From positions 1,240,001-1,304,000 of the forward strand of contig NZ_CP027557.1 in NCBI RefSeq assembly GCF_014854695.1: DNA of 64,000 nt, given 5' to 3'. This document shows positions 44,385-53,725 of this stretch, piece after piece. Under the pieces are notes generated by a model. That model had not been told where the DNA came from, did no database searches, and was given only the letters and a program-made list of their open reading frames with translations. Each line of letters opens with the position of its first letter. The stretch's first letter is position 1. The translations under genes were made by a program, and so were the position numbers. The DNA is from Rhodococcus rhodochrous (GTDB taxonomy: Bacteria > Actinomycetota > Actinomycetes > Mycobacteriales > Mycobacteriaceae).

Positions 44385-46573
44385 TGGCCTCGGAGGACAT
44401 ACCGTGCGCGGCGTTGCTGCTCGCCGAGGACCTCGAAGCGGACATGGCCGTTCTGGAGCAGCTGCGTCGCGACGGCGTGGACCTACGGGATCGACTGGAC
44501 GACCAACGAGCAGGCCTCGCCGCTCTCGGTGACGACCTCCCTGACGAGGCCCCGCGCTGGGCCTACTATCCCTGGAACCGCATCGCGGTCAGGATCCTGG
44601 GCCCTGCCGGATTCGACCGACTCCGGCTCGACCGTAATCGCAACAAGATCACCGCCGACGAGCAGGCGCGCCTGCGTTCCGCGAAGGTGGGCGTCGTCGG
44701 ACTGAGCGTCGGCCACGCCGTCGCCTACACCCTCGCCCTCGAGGGTGCCTGCGGCGCACTGCGTCTCGCCGATTTCGACACGCTCGAGTTGTCCAACATG
44801 AACCGATTGCCCGTATCGATCACGGACCTCGGGGTGAACAAGGCCGTGATCGCGGCGCGGCGTATCGCCGAACTCGACCCCTACCTGCCGGTCGAGGTAT
44901 GGACCGAGGGCGTCACCCCCGAGACGGTGGGGGCGTTCTGCCGGGACCTCGACGTCGTGGTCGACGAGTGCGATTCGCTCGACGTGAAGCTGCTGATCCG
45001 GACGGAAGCGGCGCGGCAACGACTCCCCGTGGTGATGCACACCAGCGATCGAGGACTGCTCGACGTCGAACGATTCGACCTCGACGGCGACCTGCTGCCC
45101 TTCCACGGCCTGCTCGGCGACATCGACCCCGAGACACTGCAGACGCTGTCCACCCGCGACAAGGTCCCGTACGTGCTGCGTCTGCTCGACCCGGAGGAGA
45201 TCTCCGCGCGCATGGCGGCCTCCATGCTCGAGGTCGGTGAATCCTTGGAGACCTGGCCGCAACTCGGAGCCGACGTCGGGCTCGGCGGCGTGACCGTGTC
45301 CGCCGCGGTGCGCGGGATCGTCCTCGATCGCCCCGTCGCATCAGGGCGGTGCCGGGTCGACCTCGACCCGCACCTCGACGCCCTCGACGTGCCCTCCGGG
45401 GCTTCCGATGTGCCGGACGAGGTCGACGAGCCGGCAGGCACCGAACCGGAGGCGACGGTGCCGGAGACCCCGCCGGACGGGGTGCCGCAGGATCCGGTGG
45501 AAGCCGTGATCGACGCCGCGATCCGGGCACCCTCCGGCGGCAACGCCCAGCCGTGGTCGATCGTCGTCGAACCGGACCGTCTGACGTTCGCGCTGGCACC
45601 CGAACCGGAACCCGTCCTGATGGACCTGCACCGGCGCGGGAGTCTCGTCGCGCTCGGCGCAGCCCTGCACAACGCGCGGGTGGCCGCGGCGAATCACAAG
45701 ATCCTGGGGCCGGACACGGTGCTCGATCGTCCCGGCGAACCGGAGCCGGGTGTCCCGCTGGCCCACCTGGAGCTGGGGAGCGACACCGATCCGGATCTCG
45801 CGGCGTACCACGCGGGCATGCTCGCGCGCGCGACCAACCGGTCACCCGGTGATCCCCACACCGTCACGGACGACGAACTCGAGGCGATGCACGCGGCCGC
45901 CCGCCTCGTCGGCGGACGTATCGGGGTCGTCACCGAGAGCGCCGACATCGCCCGCCTCGCGGAGATCCTCGCGGAATCGGATCGCGTGCGGTATCTCGAC
46001 AATCGGCTCCGCAGCGAGATGGTCGCCGAGCTGCGGTGGCCGGGCGACCCCGATCCCGACAGCGGAATCGAGGTGGACTCCCTCGGACTCGACACCGCGG
46101 AGGCGGCGATGCTCGACGTCGTCCTGCGCGACGACGCCCTCGACCGGCTCGCGGAGTGGGGACTCGGGAGGGGCCTCGGCAAGATGACCCGCGACCGCGT
46201 GCTCGGTAGTGCCGGACTCGTCGCGGTGTTCACCGAAGGCCGTTCGCCTGCCGACTACATCCGGGGCGGTGCGGTGGTCGAGAGCGTCTGGATCGCGGCG
46301 CAGGAGATCGGTCTGGCCGTCCAGCCCGTGTCGCCGGTCTTCCTGTACGCCGATACGCGAAGCGATCTCGAGCGTCTGAGCCCGAGGCATGTCGACGATC
46401 TCGACGCGCTCCGGCAGGATCTGCACGCCGTCCTGAACGTTCCCGAGGGTGGAGGCCTCGCCCTGCTGTTGCGCTTCGGTCGTGCCTCGGCTGCGACGAT
46501 GCGCAGCCGGCGCCGGAACGACCGCGTGCGACATGTCGGCGATGTCGACGGACTCATCCCTGCTCCTGGCTGA
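44384..46573 (+). CDS. E1-like (ThiF) and nitroreductase fusion protein, Rv1355c type
   Basis: A 729-residue fusion. Residues ~85-300 form an E1/ThiF adenylating domain: VGVVGLSVGHAVAYTLALEG, LADFDTLELSNMNRL, GVNKAVIAARR and VVDECDSLDVK hold the nucleotide, Asp, Arg and Lys positions. A Pro/Glu-rich linker (~330-375) leads to an FMN nitroreductase domain starting AAIRAPSGGNAQPW. It resembles Rv1355c (annotated MoeY) in length and order. E1 domains adenylate a carboxylate; nitroreductases can oxidise azolines. The combined reaction is unknown. ATG 44384 is preferred over the GTG at 44381 because GGGAG then has proper spacing. Confidence 0.8.
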   Translation: MASEDIPCAALLLAEDLEADMAVLEQLRRDGVDLRDRLDDQRAGLAALGDDLPDEAPRWAYYPWNRIAVRILGPAGFDRLRLDRNRNKITADEQARLRSAKVGVVGLSVGHAVAYTLALEGACGALRLADFDTLELSNMNRLPVSITDLGVNKAVIAARRIAELDPYLPVEVWTEGVTPETVGAFCRDLDVVVDECDSLDVKLLIRTEAARQRLPVVMHTSDRGLLDVERFDLDGDLLPFHGLLGDIDPETLQTLSTRDKVPYVLRLLDPEEISARMAASMLEVGESLETWPQLGADVGLGGVTVSAAVRGIVLDRPVASGRCRVDLDPHLDALDVPSGASDVPDEVDEPAGTEPEATVPETPPDGVPQDPVEAVIDAAIRAPSGGNAQPWSIVVEPDRLTFALAPEPEPVLMDLHRRGSLVALGAALHNARVAAANHKILGPDTVLDRPGEPEPGVPLAHLELGSDTDPDLAAYHAGMLARATNRSPGDPHTVTDDELEAMHAAARLVGGRIGVVTESADIARLAEILAESDRVRYLDNRLRSEMVAELRWPGDPDPDSGIEVDSLGLDTAEAAMLDVVLRDDALDRLAEWGLGRGLGKMTRDRVLGSAGLVAVFTEGRSPADYIRGGAVVESVWIAAQEIGLAVQPVSPVFLYADTRSDLERLSPRHVDDLDALRQDLHAVLNVPEGGGLALLLRFGRASAATMRSRRRNDRVRHVGDVDGLIPAPG

Positions 46574-46586
46574 CGACGGAGGTGTC

Positions 46587-48494
46587 ATGCCCGGTACGAG
46601 AAGAACACTCGAAAGCCTGGTGACGAGGATCGCCGCACGGCTGATGCCCGCGGACGCGGCCTCGCACGTGGAGGTAGTGCGTCTCGTACTCCGGGATCTC
46701 GTCGAGCAACTCGGCGTCGACACCTGCTTCCTGAGGTACAACGACCACGAGATCGGGGCGACGATCCTGGTCGCCGAGTGGCCGCCGCGGGAGAACGTGC
46801 CCGACCCCGATCCCATCGGTGTGGTCTATTTCCGCGATGCGGACCCCGTCTTCGCGGCCGTGGAGCATCTGAAGGAACCGCTGCTGGCGGGTGCCGGCGG
46901 GACGTCGTATCCGGCTGTCGAGTCCCCCGACTACACCGAGCGGGTGTTCGCCGCATCGGGATGGTCGGAGATCTCCATGGTGGCCGTGCCGCTCGTGTCC
47001 GGGCAGGTCACGACCGGCGTGCTGGGCTTCGTGAACGAAGGGGGGCGGCCGTGGACCGAGGACGAGGTCAACGCGTTGACGTTGATCGCGGTCCTGCTCG
47101 CACAGGTGCAGGCACGCGTCCGGGCGGAGGAAGATCTGCGTAGGGCTGCCTACGAGGACGCCCTCACCGGACTCGCGAGCCGACGCGCTCTGTTCGAATA
47201 TCTCGACAAGCGGCTCGAACCGGGCGCGGAGGGCCCGGTCGGGTTGCTGTTCCTCGACCTCGATCGTCTCAAGGCGTTGAACGACTTCCTCGGACACGAC
47301 GCGGCCGACTCGTATCTCTGCCGGATCGCGGACCGTCTTGCGAAGGGCAGCAGGCCCGACGACCTCGTCGCCCGGCTCGGCGGTGACGAATTCGTCGTGG
47401 TGCTGGACGGTCCGTCCACGATGGAGGAGGCGATGGAGCGGGCCGAGGTGTACCAGGATGCGGTGGGGGCGTCCGTCGCGCTCGGTAACCGGACCGTCGG
47501 GCGCGGCGTCAGCGTGGGTGTCGCGCTCGGGACGCCGGGGGAGGTGAGTTCGGCGTCGCTGCTCAGTCGTGCCGATCAGGCGATGATGGTGGCCAAGCGG
47601 CAGGGTGGCAACGGTGTGGGTGTGTTCACCGAGGACATGAACGAGAAGGGCAAGCGCCGCACCATCATCGAGATGAACCTCCGCTCCTCGATCGACGACG
47701 AGCACCTGACGCTGGAGTACCAGCCCGAGATCGACCTGCGGACCGGAACGATCCTCGGCGTCGAAGCGCTCGTGCGATGGAATCGTTCACCGCTGGGCGT
47801 GCTCCAGCCGGGAGAATTCGTCGAGGTCGCCGAGGCCACCAATCTCGCCGGGGAACTGGGGGAGTGGGTCGTCACGCGGGCCTGTGCGCAACTCGCGGAG
47901 TGGAAACGAGAGATTCCCGACCTGCGGATCATCATGAGTGTCAATGTTTCTCCCGTCCAGTTGGTGTCGATGGACTTCGACTCCACGGTGAGATCGGTCC
48001 TGCACCACCACGTCCTCGTGGGGTCGGAACTGTGCCTCGAGATCACCGAGAACGTGGTCGTGGGCGACCTCCAGCGCACGAAGGACACCCTCCGCCGGCT
48101 CGAGCGGCTGGGGGTGTGGGTCGCGATCGACGATTTCGGGACCGGGTACAGCTCGCTCGGGCATCTCAAGGCTCTTCCCGTCGACACGCTCAAGATCGAC
48201 AAGGGTTTCGTGCAGAACCTCGAGCACAGCGAGGAAGATCGGGTCATCGTCGATTCCATCGTGGGTCTGGCCTCGTCGTTCGGCCTGCAGGTGGTCGCGG
48301 AGGGTGTCGAGACCGTCGGTGCCGTGAAGCAGTTGCTGGATCTGGGTTGCACACGGGCGCAAGGCTTTCTGCTGAGCAGGCCCACCACGCCCGACCGGCT
48401 CCGATGGATGCTCCAGGCCGGGAGTGTGCGGTTGCCGTGGAACACGGACACGTGGGCGGCGACGAAGAGTGTGAAGGGCCGACTGCCCCGCTGA
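46587..48494 (+). CDS. GAF-GGDEF-EAL c-di-GMP turnover protein (Rv1354c-like)
   Basis: A 635-residue cytoplasmic protein with an N-terminal GAF domain (~15-175), a diguanylate cyclase domain with intact RLGGDEFVVV, and a phosphodiesterase domain with intact EALVRW, DDFGTGYSSLGHLK and EGVET. An RxxD (RPDD) lies five residues before GGDEF, the product-inhibition I-site position. Both activities are therefore possible, with the GAF domain as input. GGAGG precedes the ATG at 46587. The gene follows the E1-nitroreductase fusion by 13 bases, as Rv1354c neighbours Rv1355c in M. tuberculosis. Confidence 0.92.
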   Translation: MPGTRRTLESLVTRIAARLMPADAASHVEVVRLVLRDLVEQLGVDTCFLRYNDHEIGATILVAEWPPRENVPDPDPIGVVYFRDADPVFAAVEHLKEPLLAGAGGTSYPAVESPDYTERVFAASGWSEISMVAVPLVSGQVTTGVLGFVNEGGRPWTEDEVNALTLIAVLLAQVQARVRAEEDLRRAAYEDALTGLASRRALFEYLDKRLEPGAEGPVGLLFLDLDRLKALNDFLGHDAADSYLCRIADRLAKGSRPDDLVARLGGDEFVVVLDGPSTMEEAMERAEVYQDAVGASVALGNRTVGRGVSVGVALGTPGEVSSASLLSRADQAMMVAKRQGGNGVGVFTEDMNEKGKRRTIIEMNLRSSIDDEHLTLEYQPEIDLRTGTILGVEALVRWNRSPLGVLQPGEFVEVAEATNLAGELGEWVVTRACAQLAEWKREIPDLRIIMSVNVSPVQLVSMDFDSTVRSVLHHHVLVGSELCLEITENVVVGDLQRTKDTLRRLERLGVWVAIDDFGTGYSSLGHLKALPVDTLKIDKGFVQNLEHSEEDRVIVDSIVGLASSFGLQVVAEGVETVGAVKQLLDLGCTRAQGFLLSRPTTPDRLRWMLQAGSVRLPWNTDTWAATKSVKGRLPR

Positions 48495-48586
48495 AGATGC
48501 TAGAAGTCTGTTATTGCGTGAAAAACAATCTCAAGGTACGGTTTGGGAGTCGGGGTAACCGTGACTCCGGACTGGGGTGACCTTGA

Positions 48587-50161
48587 ATGTACAAGCGTGA
48601 GAACGACTTCGCGACGGTTCTCGACACGGATTCCGACCGTGACGCACCGGCGACGAAGGCCGGGTCAGGACCGAACGGGGCACGGAAGATCGGATCGACC
48701 ATCGTGCTCCCCGTGGGCTCGCAGGTCGCGACCGTTCCTCCACCGGTGCGCCGGCCGAGAACCGAACGGCGCTACAGATCGGCGGTGATCGGCTTCGACC
48801 TGTTCGCGCTCGTGATCGCCCACGTGGTCGTCACGGTCGGATACCACTCCTTCGACCAGATCGACTCCTGGCGTACCCCCGTTCTCATCGGGGCCGCACT
48901 GACGGCGGCGATCGTCTCCCTCGGAATCCAGAAGGCATGGGACGAAAGAATTCTCGGCACCGGCCCCGAGGAGTACCGGAGGGTCGTCCGCGGATACGTC
49001 TTCGCTGTCGCCGCACTCGCCGTCGCCGGATACGGATGGGGTACCTCGGCAGGTCAATCCTGGACGTTCGGCTCGCTGCTGATCGCTCTCGTGTTGACCC
49101 TGCTGGGACGGACGGTGCTGCGCCGCCACCTCTCGAAGGCCCGCGCGGAGGGCCGATGTCTGCACTCGGTGCTCGTGACCGGAGACGTGGAGGAGGTGCA
49201 CGAACTGGTCTCCCGGGCCGACTGCCTTCGGCGGGCCGGCTGGCGGGTCGACGGCATCTGCCTCGCCGTCGACCGCAGCGCCGACTCCCTGCCGGTGGCC
49301 ATCGACGACATCCCCGTGCTCGGCACCGACGAGATCGTCCTGGCCGTCGCCGCGCAACACAACTTCGAGGCCGTCGCGCTCCTACCCTCCGGTCGGTGGC
49401 CGCACGCGCGGACGCGCAGACTGAGCTGGGACCTCGAAAGAATCGGTGCCGAACTCCTCATCGCCCCCGTGCTCATGGACGTCGTCGGCCCACGCCTGCA
49501 CATCTCCCCGCTCGAGGGGCTGCCCCTGCTGCAGATGAGCGCCCCCAGCTACAGCGGCCCGGCCTGGATCGTGAAGAACGTCTTCGACAGGGTCCTCGCG
49601 GTGCTGACCCTGATGGCGATCGCGCCGGCACTGCTCGCCGTCGCGATCGCGATCAAGGCCGGTAGCAGAGGACCGATCCTCTTCCGTCAACAACGCGTGG
49701 GACGCGGCGGAACGCCGTTCACGATGTACAAGTTCCGCAGCATGGTCGTCGGCGCCGACGAGCACAAGGACGACATCGCCGATCACGACATCGGTGCCGG
49801 GGTGTTGTTCAAGGTTCGCGAGGACCCGCGGGTCACCAGGGTCGGCCGCTTCATCCGGCGGTACTCGCTCGACGAACTGCCGCAGCTGTTCAACGTGGTC
49901 AAGGGCGACATGTCGCTCGTCGGCCCGCGCCCACCGCTCGAATGCGAGGTCGCCCGGTACGGAGAGGACGGCGCGGCGCGGCGGCTGTTCGTCAAACCGG
50001 GTCTGACGGGGCTGTGGCAGGTCAGCGGACGCAGCAATCTGTCCTGGGACGAGTCGGTACGGGCCGATCTGCGGTACGTCGAGAACTGGACCTTCATGCT
50101 CGACCTGTCGATCCTGCGCCGCACCATCCGGGCGGTTCTCAGCGGGGACGGTGCGTATTGA
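48587..50161 (+). CDS. Polyprenyl-phosphate sugar-1-phosphate transferase
   Basis: A 524-residue exopolysaccharide-type glycosyl-1-phosphate transferase (WbaP/CpsE family) that starts glycan assembly by moving a sugar phosphate from a nucleotide sugar to a polyprenyl phosphate. The N-terminus has about four membrane segments (residues ~65-195), then a cytoplasmic CoA-binding-like domain. A further membrane helix near 340 precedes the catalytic domain: GTPFTMYKFRSMV, LDELPQLFNVVKGDMSLVGP and PGLTGLWQVSGRSNLSWDE. The ATG follows GGGGTGA. A hairpin at 48546-48568 lies just upstream. It probably works with the sugar operon at 38-42 kb. Confidence 0.92.
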   Translation: MYKRENDFATVLDTDSDRDAPATKAGSGPNGARKIGSTIVLPVGSQVATVPPPVRRPRTERRYRSAVIGFDLFALVIAHVVVTVGYHSFDQIDSWRTPVLIGAALTAAIVSLGIQKAWDERILGTGPEEYRRVVRGYVFAVAALAVAGYGWGTSAGQSWTFGSLLIALVLTLLGRTVLRRHLSKARAEGRCLHSVLVTGDVEEVHELVSRADCLRRAGWRVDGICLAVDRSADSLPVAIDDIPVLGTDEIVLAVAAQHNFEAVALLPSGRWPHARTRRLSWDLERIGAELLIAPVLMDVVGPRLHISPLEGLPLLQMSAPSYSGPAWIVKNVFDRVLAVLTLMAIAPALLAVAIAIKAGSRGPILFRQQRVGRGGTPFTMYKFRSMVVGADEHKDDIADHDIGAGVLFKVREDPRVTRVGRFIRRYSLDELPQLFNVVKGDMSLVGPRPPLECEVARYGEDGAARRLFVKPGLTGLWQVSGRSNLSWDESVRADLRYVENWTFMLDLSILRRTIRAVLSGDGAY

Positions 50162-50242
50162 GGGAGACCGCTGTCGAGACAGTAGAAACAGAGTCAGAGA
50201 CAACGGTGGAGTCCGACCCCTCGCGGATTCTACCCTCCGAGG

Positions 50243-50278
50243 CCGGCGCCGACGATCAGGCGGGATCGTCGGCGCCGG
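50243..50278 (+). terminator. Perfect 15-bp hairpin after sugar transferase gene
   Basis: The 15-base arms at 50243-50257 and 50264-50278 are perfectly complementary around the loop AGGCGG. The hairpin lies 82 bases after the sugar transferase stop and ends 10 bases before the first possible lpqU start. It marks the right edge of the inserted block. Confidence 0.7.
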
Positions 50279-50287
50279 TGCGTCTAC

Positions 50288-51082
50288 ATGGGGTTTTCGT
50301 CCCGTATGGAATATGGAGGGGTGCCGTCCGATCGAGAACCCCGACGCTGGCTGTGGCCGGTGGTCCTGCTCAGTGCGCTCGTCGCCGTCGTCTTCGTGGC
50401 GGTCGAGTCCGCACTGCACTCACCCCGGCGACCGTCCGTCGAGATCCCCGACGGCGTTCCACCGGCTCCCGGTCTGCCCGTTCCGCCCATCGACGTGAAC
50501 GGTCCCGGCCGCACAGCCGCGCAGCTCGCCGACTGGGCCGAATCGCAGTCCCGCGAACTGGGCATCCCCACCACGGCCCTCGAGGCATACGGGCACGCGG
50601 CGGCCGTCCTGGCCGTCGGCACCCCCGACTGCGGCCTGTCGTGGACGACCCTCGCCGGCATCGGGAACGTGGAGAGCAGCCACGGACGGTTCGGCGGCGC
50701 GTCCGTCGGATCCGACGGCAGCGTCTCGCCGCCCATCCGAGGTGTCCCGCTCGACGGCACCCGGGGCAACGCCGAGATCCGCGACACCGACGGTGGCCGC
50801 CTCGACGGCGACCCGGTGCTCGACCGGGCGGTCGGGCCGATGCAGTTCATCCCCGAGACCTGGGACCGGTGGGGTGTCGACGCGAACGGCGACGGCATCG
50901 CCGACCCCGACAACATCGACGACGCGGCCCTGACCGCGGGCCGCTATCTGTGCGCCCGCGGAGGCGACCTGACCACCGCGGAGGGCTGGACGAACGCCCT
51001 GATGGCCTACAACCGGTCCACCGAATACCTGATGCTCGTCCGCGACCGCGCCGCCGCCTACGGGGTGGGAGTGCGGCCGTAG
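50288..51082 (+). CDS. lpqU: Lytic transglycosylase-like lipoprotein/membrane protein (LpqU homologue)
   Basis: A ~264-residue exported protein with an N-terminal membrane anchor (WPVVLLSALVAVVFVAVE) and a soluble-lytic-transglycosylase (SLT-like) domain: WTTLAGIGNVESSHGRFGG holds the catalytic glutamate, followed by AVGPMQFIPETWDRWG and ALMAYNRSTEYL. It cleaves glycan strands in peptidoglycan. No lipobox cysteine is obvious, unlike the mycobacterial name. The start is uncertain: ATG 50288, ATG 50306 and GTG 50321 are in frame and none has a well-spaced ribosome-binding site. Placement before eno matches Rv1022. Confidence 0.85.
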   Translation: MGFSSRMEYGGVPSDREPRRWLWPVVLLSALVAVVFVAVESALHSPRRPSVEIPDGVPPAPGLPVPPIDVNGPGRTAAQLADWAESQSRELGIPTTALEAYGHAAAVLAVGTPDCGLSWTTLAGIGNVESSHGRFGGASVGSDGSVSPPIRGVPLDGTRGNAEIRDTDGGRLDGDPVLDRAVGPMQFIPETWDRWGVDANGDGIADPDNIDDAALTAGRYLCARGGDLTTAEGWTNALMAYNRSTEYLMLVRDRAAAYGVGVRP

Positions 51083-51138
51083 ACGGTACCGCGCCGGGCC
51101 TCGAGCGCGCCTGTGCCTCACACGCAGGTCGCGACCGT

Positions 51139-52485
<1,347 letters not shown>

Positions 52486-52493
52486 TCGCCGGC

Positions 52494-53201
52494 ATGAGTC
52501 AGCGCGGTAGATCCCGTCCCGGAGCGAGGCGCACCCGCACCGAGGGTGTGTCGGGCGTCCGGCGTCCGGGCCGGGCCCGGCCCACGGGATCTACCGCCCC
52601 GGCCGAACACTCGGCCGAGAACGCGGGTGCGCGGCCGGCCGGCCGCGAGGACCCCGTTCATTCGTCGCCCGGTCGCGGCCGCCCCGGTGGTTCGGGGCGA
52701 GCCCGCCCCACCCGGGTCGGCGCGCCCCGCGACTCCCGCCGCCCCCGCACCGAACGCACTGTCCTGGGCCTGTCCACCGGCCGCGCCGTGGTGCTCGCCC
52801 TCGTCGTGTGCGGTCTCGCCCTCACCCTCGCGGTGCCGCTGCGCACCTACGTGAGCCAGCGTTCCGAAGCCGAGCAGCTCGCCGCCGAACGCGTGCAGCT
52901 CGAACAGGAGATCGCGGCCCTCGAAGAGCAGAAGGCCCGCATGGAGGACCCGGCCTGGGTCCGTGCCCAGGCCCGCGAGCGACTGCGGTTCGTCGTCCCC
53001 GGCGATATTCCCTACCAGGTGCAACTCCCGGGCGACGCCCCGCCCGAACGCGAGGAGCGCGAACCCGAGCGGCCGACGACCGGCGCCTGGTACAGCGACC
53101 TGTGGTTGTCGGTCTCAGAACCGGCACCCGAACCCGAGCCCGAACCCGTGCCGCAGCAGATGCCTGTGGCACCCCCAGAACCAGGAGATGTCCCCGGGTG
53201 A
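52494..53201 (+). CDS. FtsB/DivIC-like septum formation initiator
   Basis: A 235-residue divisome protein. An Arg/Pro/Gly-rich cytoplasmic tail (~1-90) precedes one membrane helix (VVLALVVCGLALTLAVPL). A periplasmic coiled coil follows (SEAEQLAAERVQLEQEIAAL), then ARERLRFVVPGD, the hallmark of the family. The C-terminus is Pro/Glu-rich. FtsB acts with FtsL and FtsQ in septal wall synthesis. The ATG is 8 bases after the eno stop, as with Rv1024. Confidence 0.9.
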   Translation: MSQRGRSRPGARRTRTEGVSGVRRPGRARPTGSTAPAEHSAENAGARPAGREDPVHSSPGRGRPGGSGRARPTRVGAPRDSRRPRTERTVLGLSTGRAVVLALVVCGLALTLAVPLRTYVSQRSEAEQLAAERVQLEQEIAALEEQKARMEDPAWVRAQARERLRFVVPGDIPYQVQLPGDAPPEREEREPERPTTGAWYSDLWLSVSEPAPEPEPEPVPQQMPVAPPEPGDVPG

Positions 53202-53725
53202 CCGATCACGTCACGCAAGAAGACCTCGACGCCGTCGCCGCCCAGCTCGGGCGCGAACCCCGCGGCGTCCTGGCCATCGCCTACCGTTGCCCCGACGGTG
53301 CGCCCGGAGTGGTGAAGACCGCGCCCAAGCTGCCCGACGGCACGCCCTTCCCGACGCTGTACTACCTCACCGACCCGCGCCTCACGGCTGAGGCGAGCCG
53401 GCAGGAGTCGGCCGGGGTCATGAAGGAGATGACCGAGCGTCTCGGTACCGACGAGGAACTGGCTGCGGGCTACCTGCGCGCCCACGAGTCGTACCTGGCC
53501 GAACGCGACGCGATCGAGTCGCTCGGCACCGACTTCACCGGCGGCGGCATGCCCGAGCGCGTCAAGTGCCTGCACGTGCTGATCGCGCATTCGCTCGCGA
53601 AGGGACCGGGCGTCAACCCGCTCGGCGACGAATCCGTCGCACTCGCCGCCGACGCCGGTCTGCGTGGCACGGCGATCCCCGCCGACTGGCCCACCTACGC
53701 CGAGCTGCGTGGAGAAGAACAGTGA
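53198..53725 (+). CDS. DUF501 family protein
   Basis: A 175-residue DUF501 protein, a conserved actinobacterial family of unknown function always found between ftsB-like and ppx genes in this lineage (Rv1025). Recognisable parts are QLGREPRGVLAIAYRCPDG, FPTLYYLTDPRLT and ERVKCLHVLIAHSLAKGPG. The GTG at 53198 overlaps the ftsB stop (GTGA), and its own stop overlaps the ppx GTG (GTGA). No signal peptide or membrane segment is visible. Confidence 0.92.
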   Translation: MTDHVTQEDLDAVAAQLGREPRGVLAIAYRCPDGAPGVVKTAPKLPDGTPFPTLYYLTDPRLTAEASRQESAGVMKEMTERLGTDEELAAGYLRAHESYLAERDAIESLGTDFTGGGMPERVKCLHVLIAHSLAKGPGVNPLGDESVALAADAGLRGTAIPADWPTYAELRGEEQ

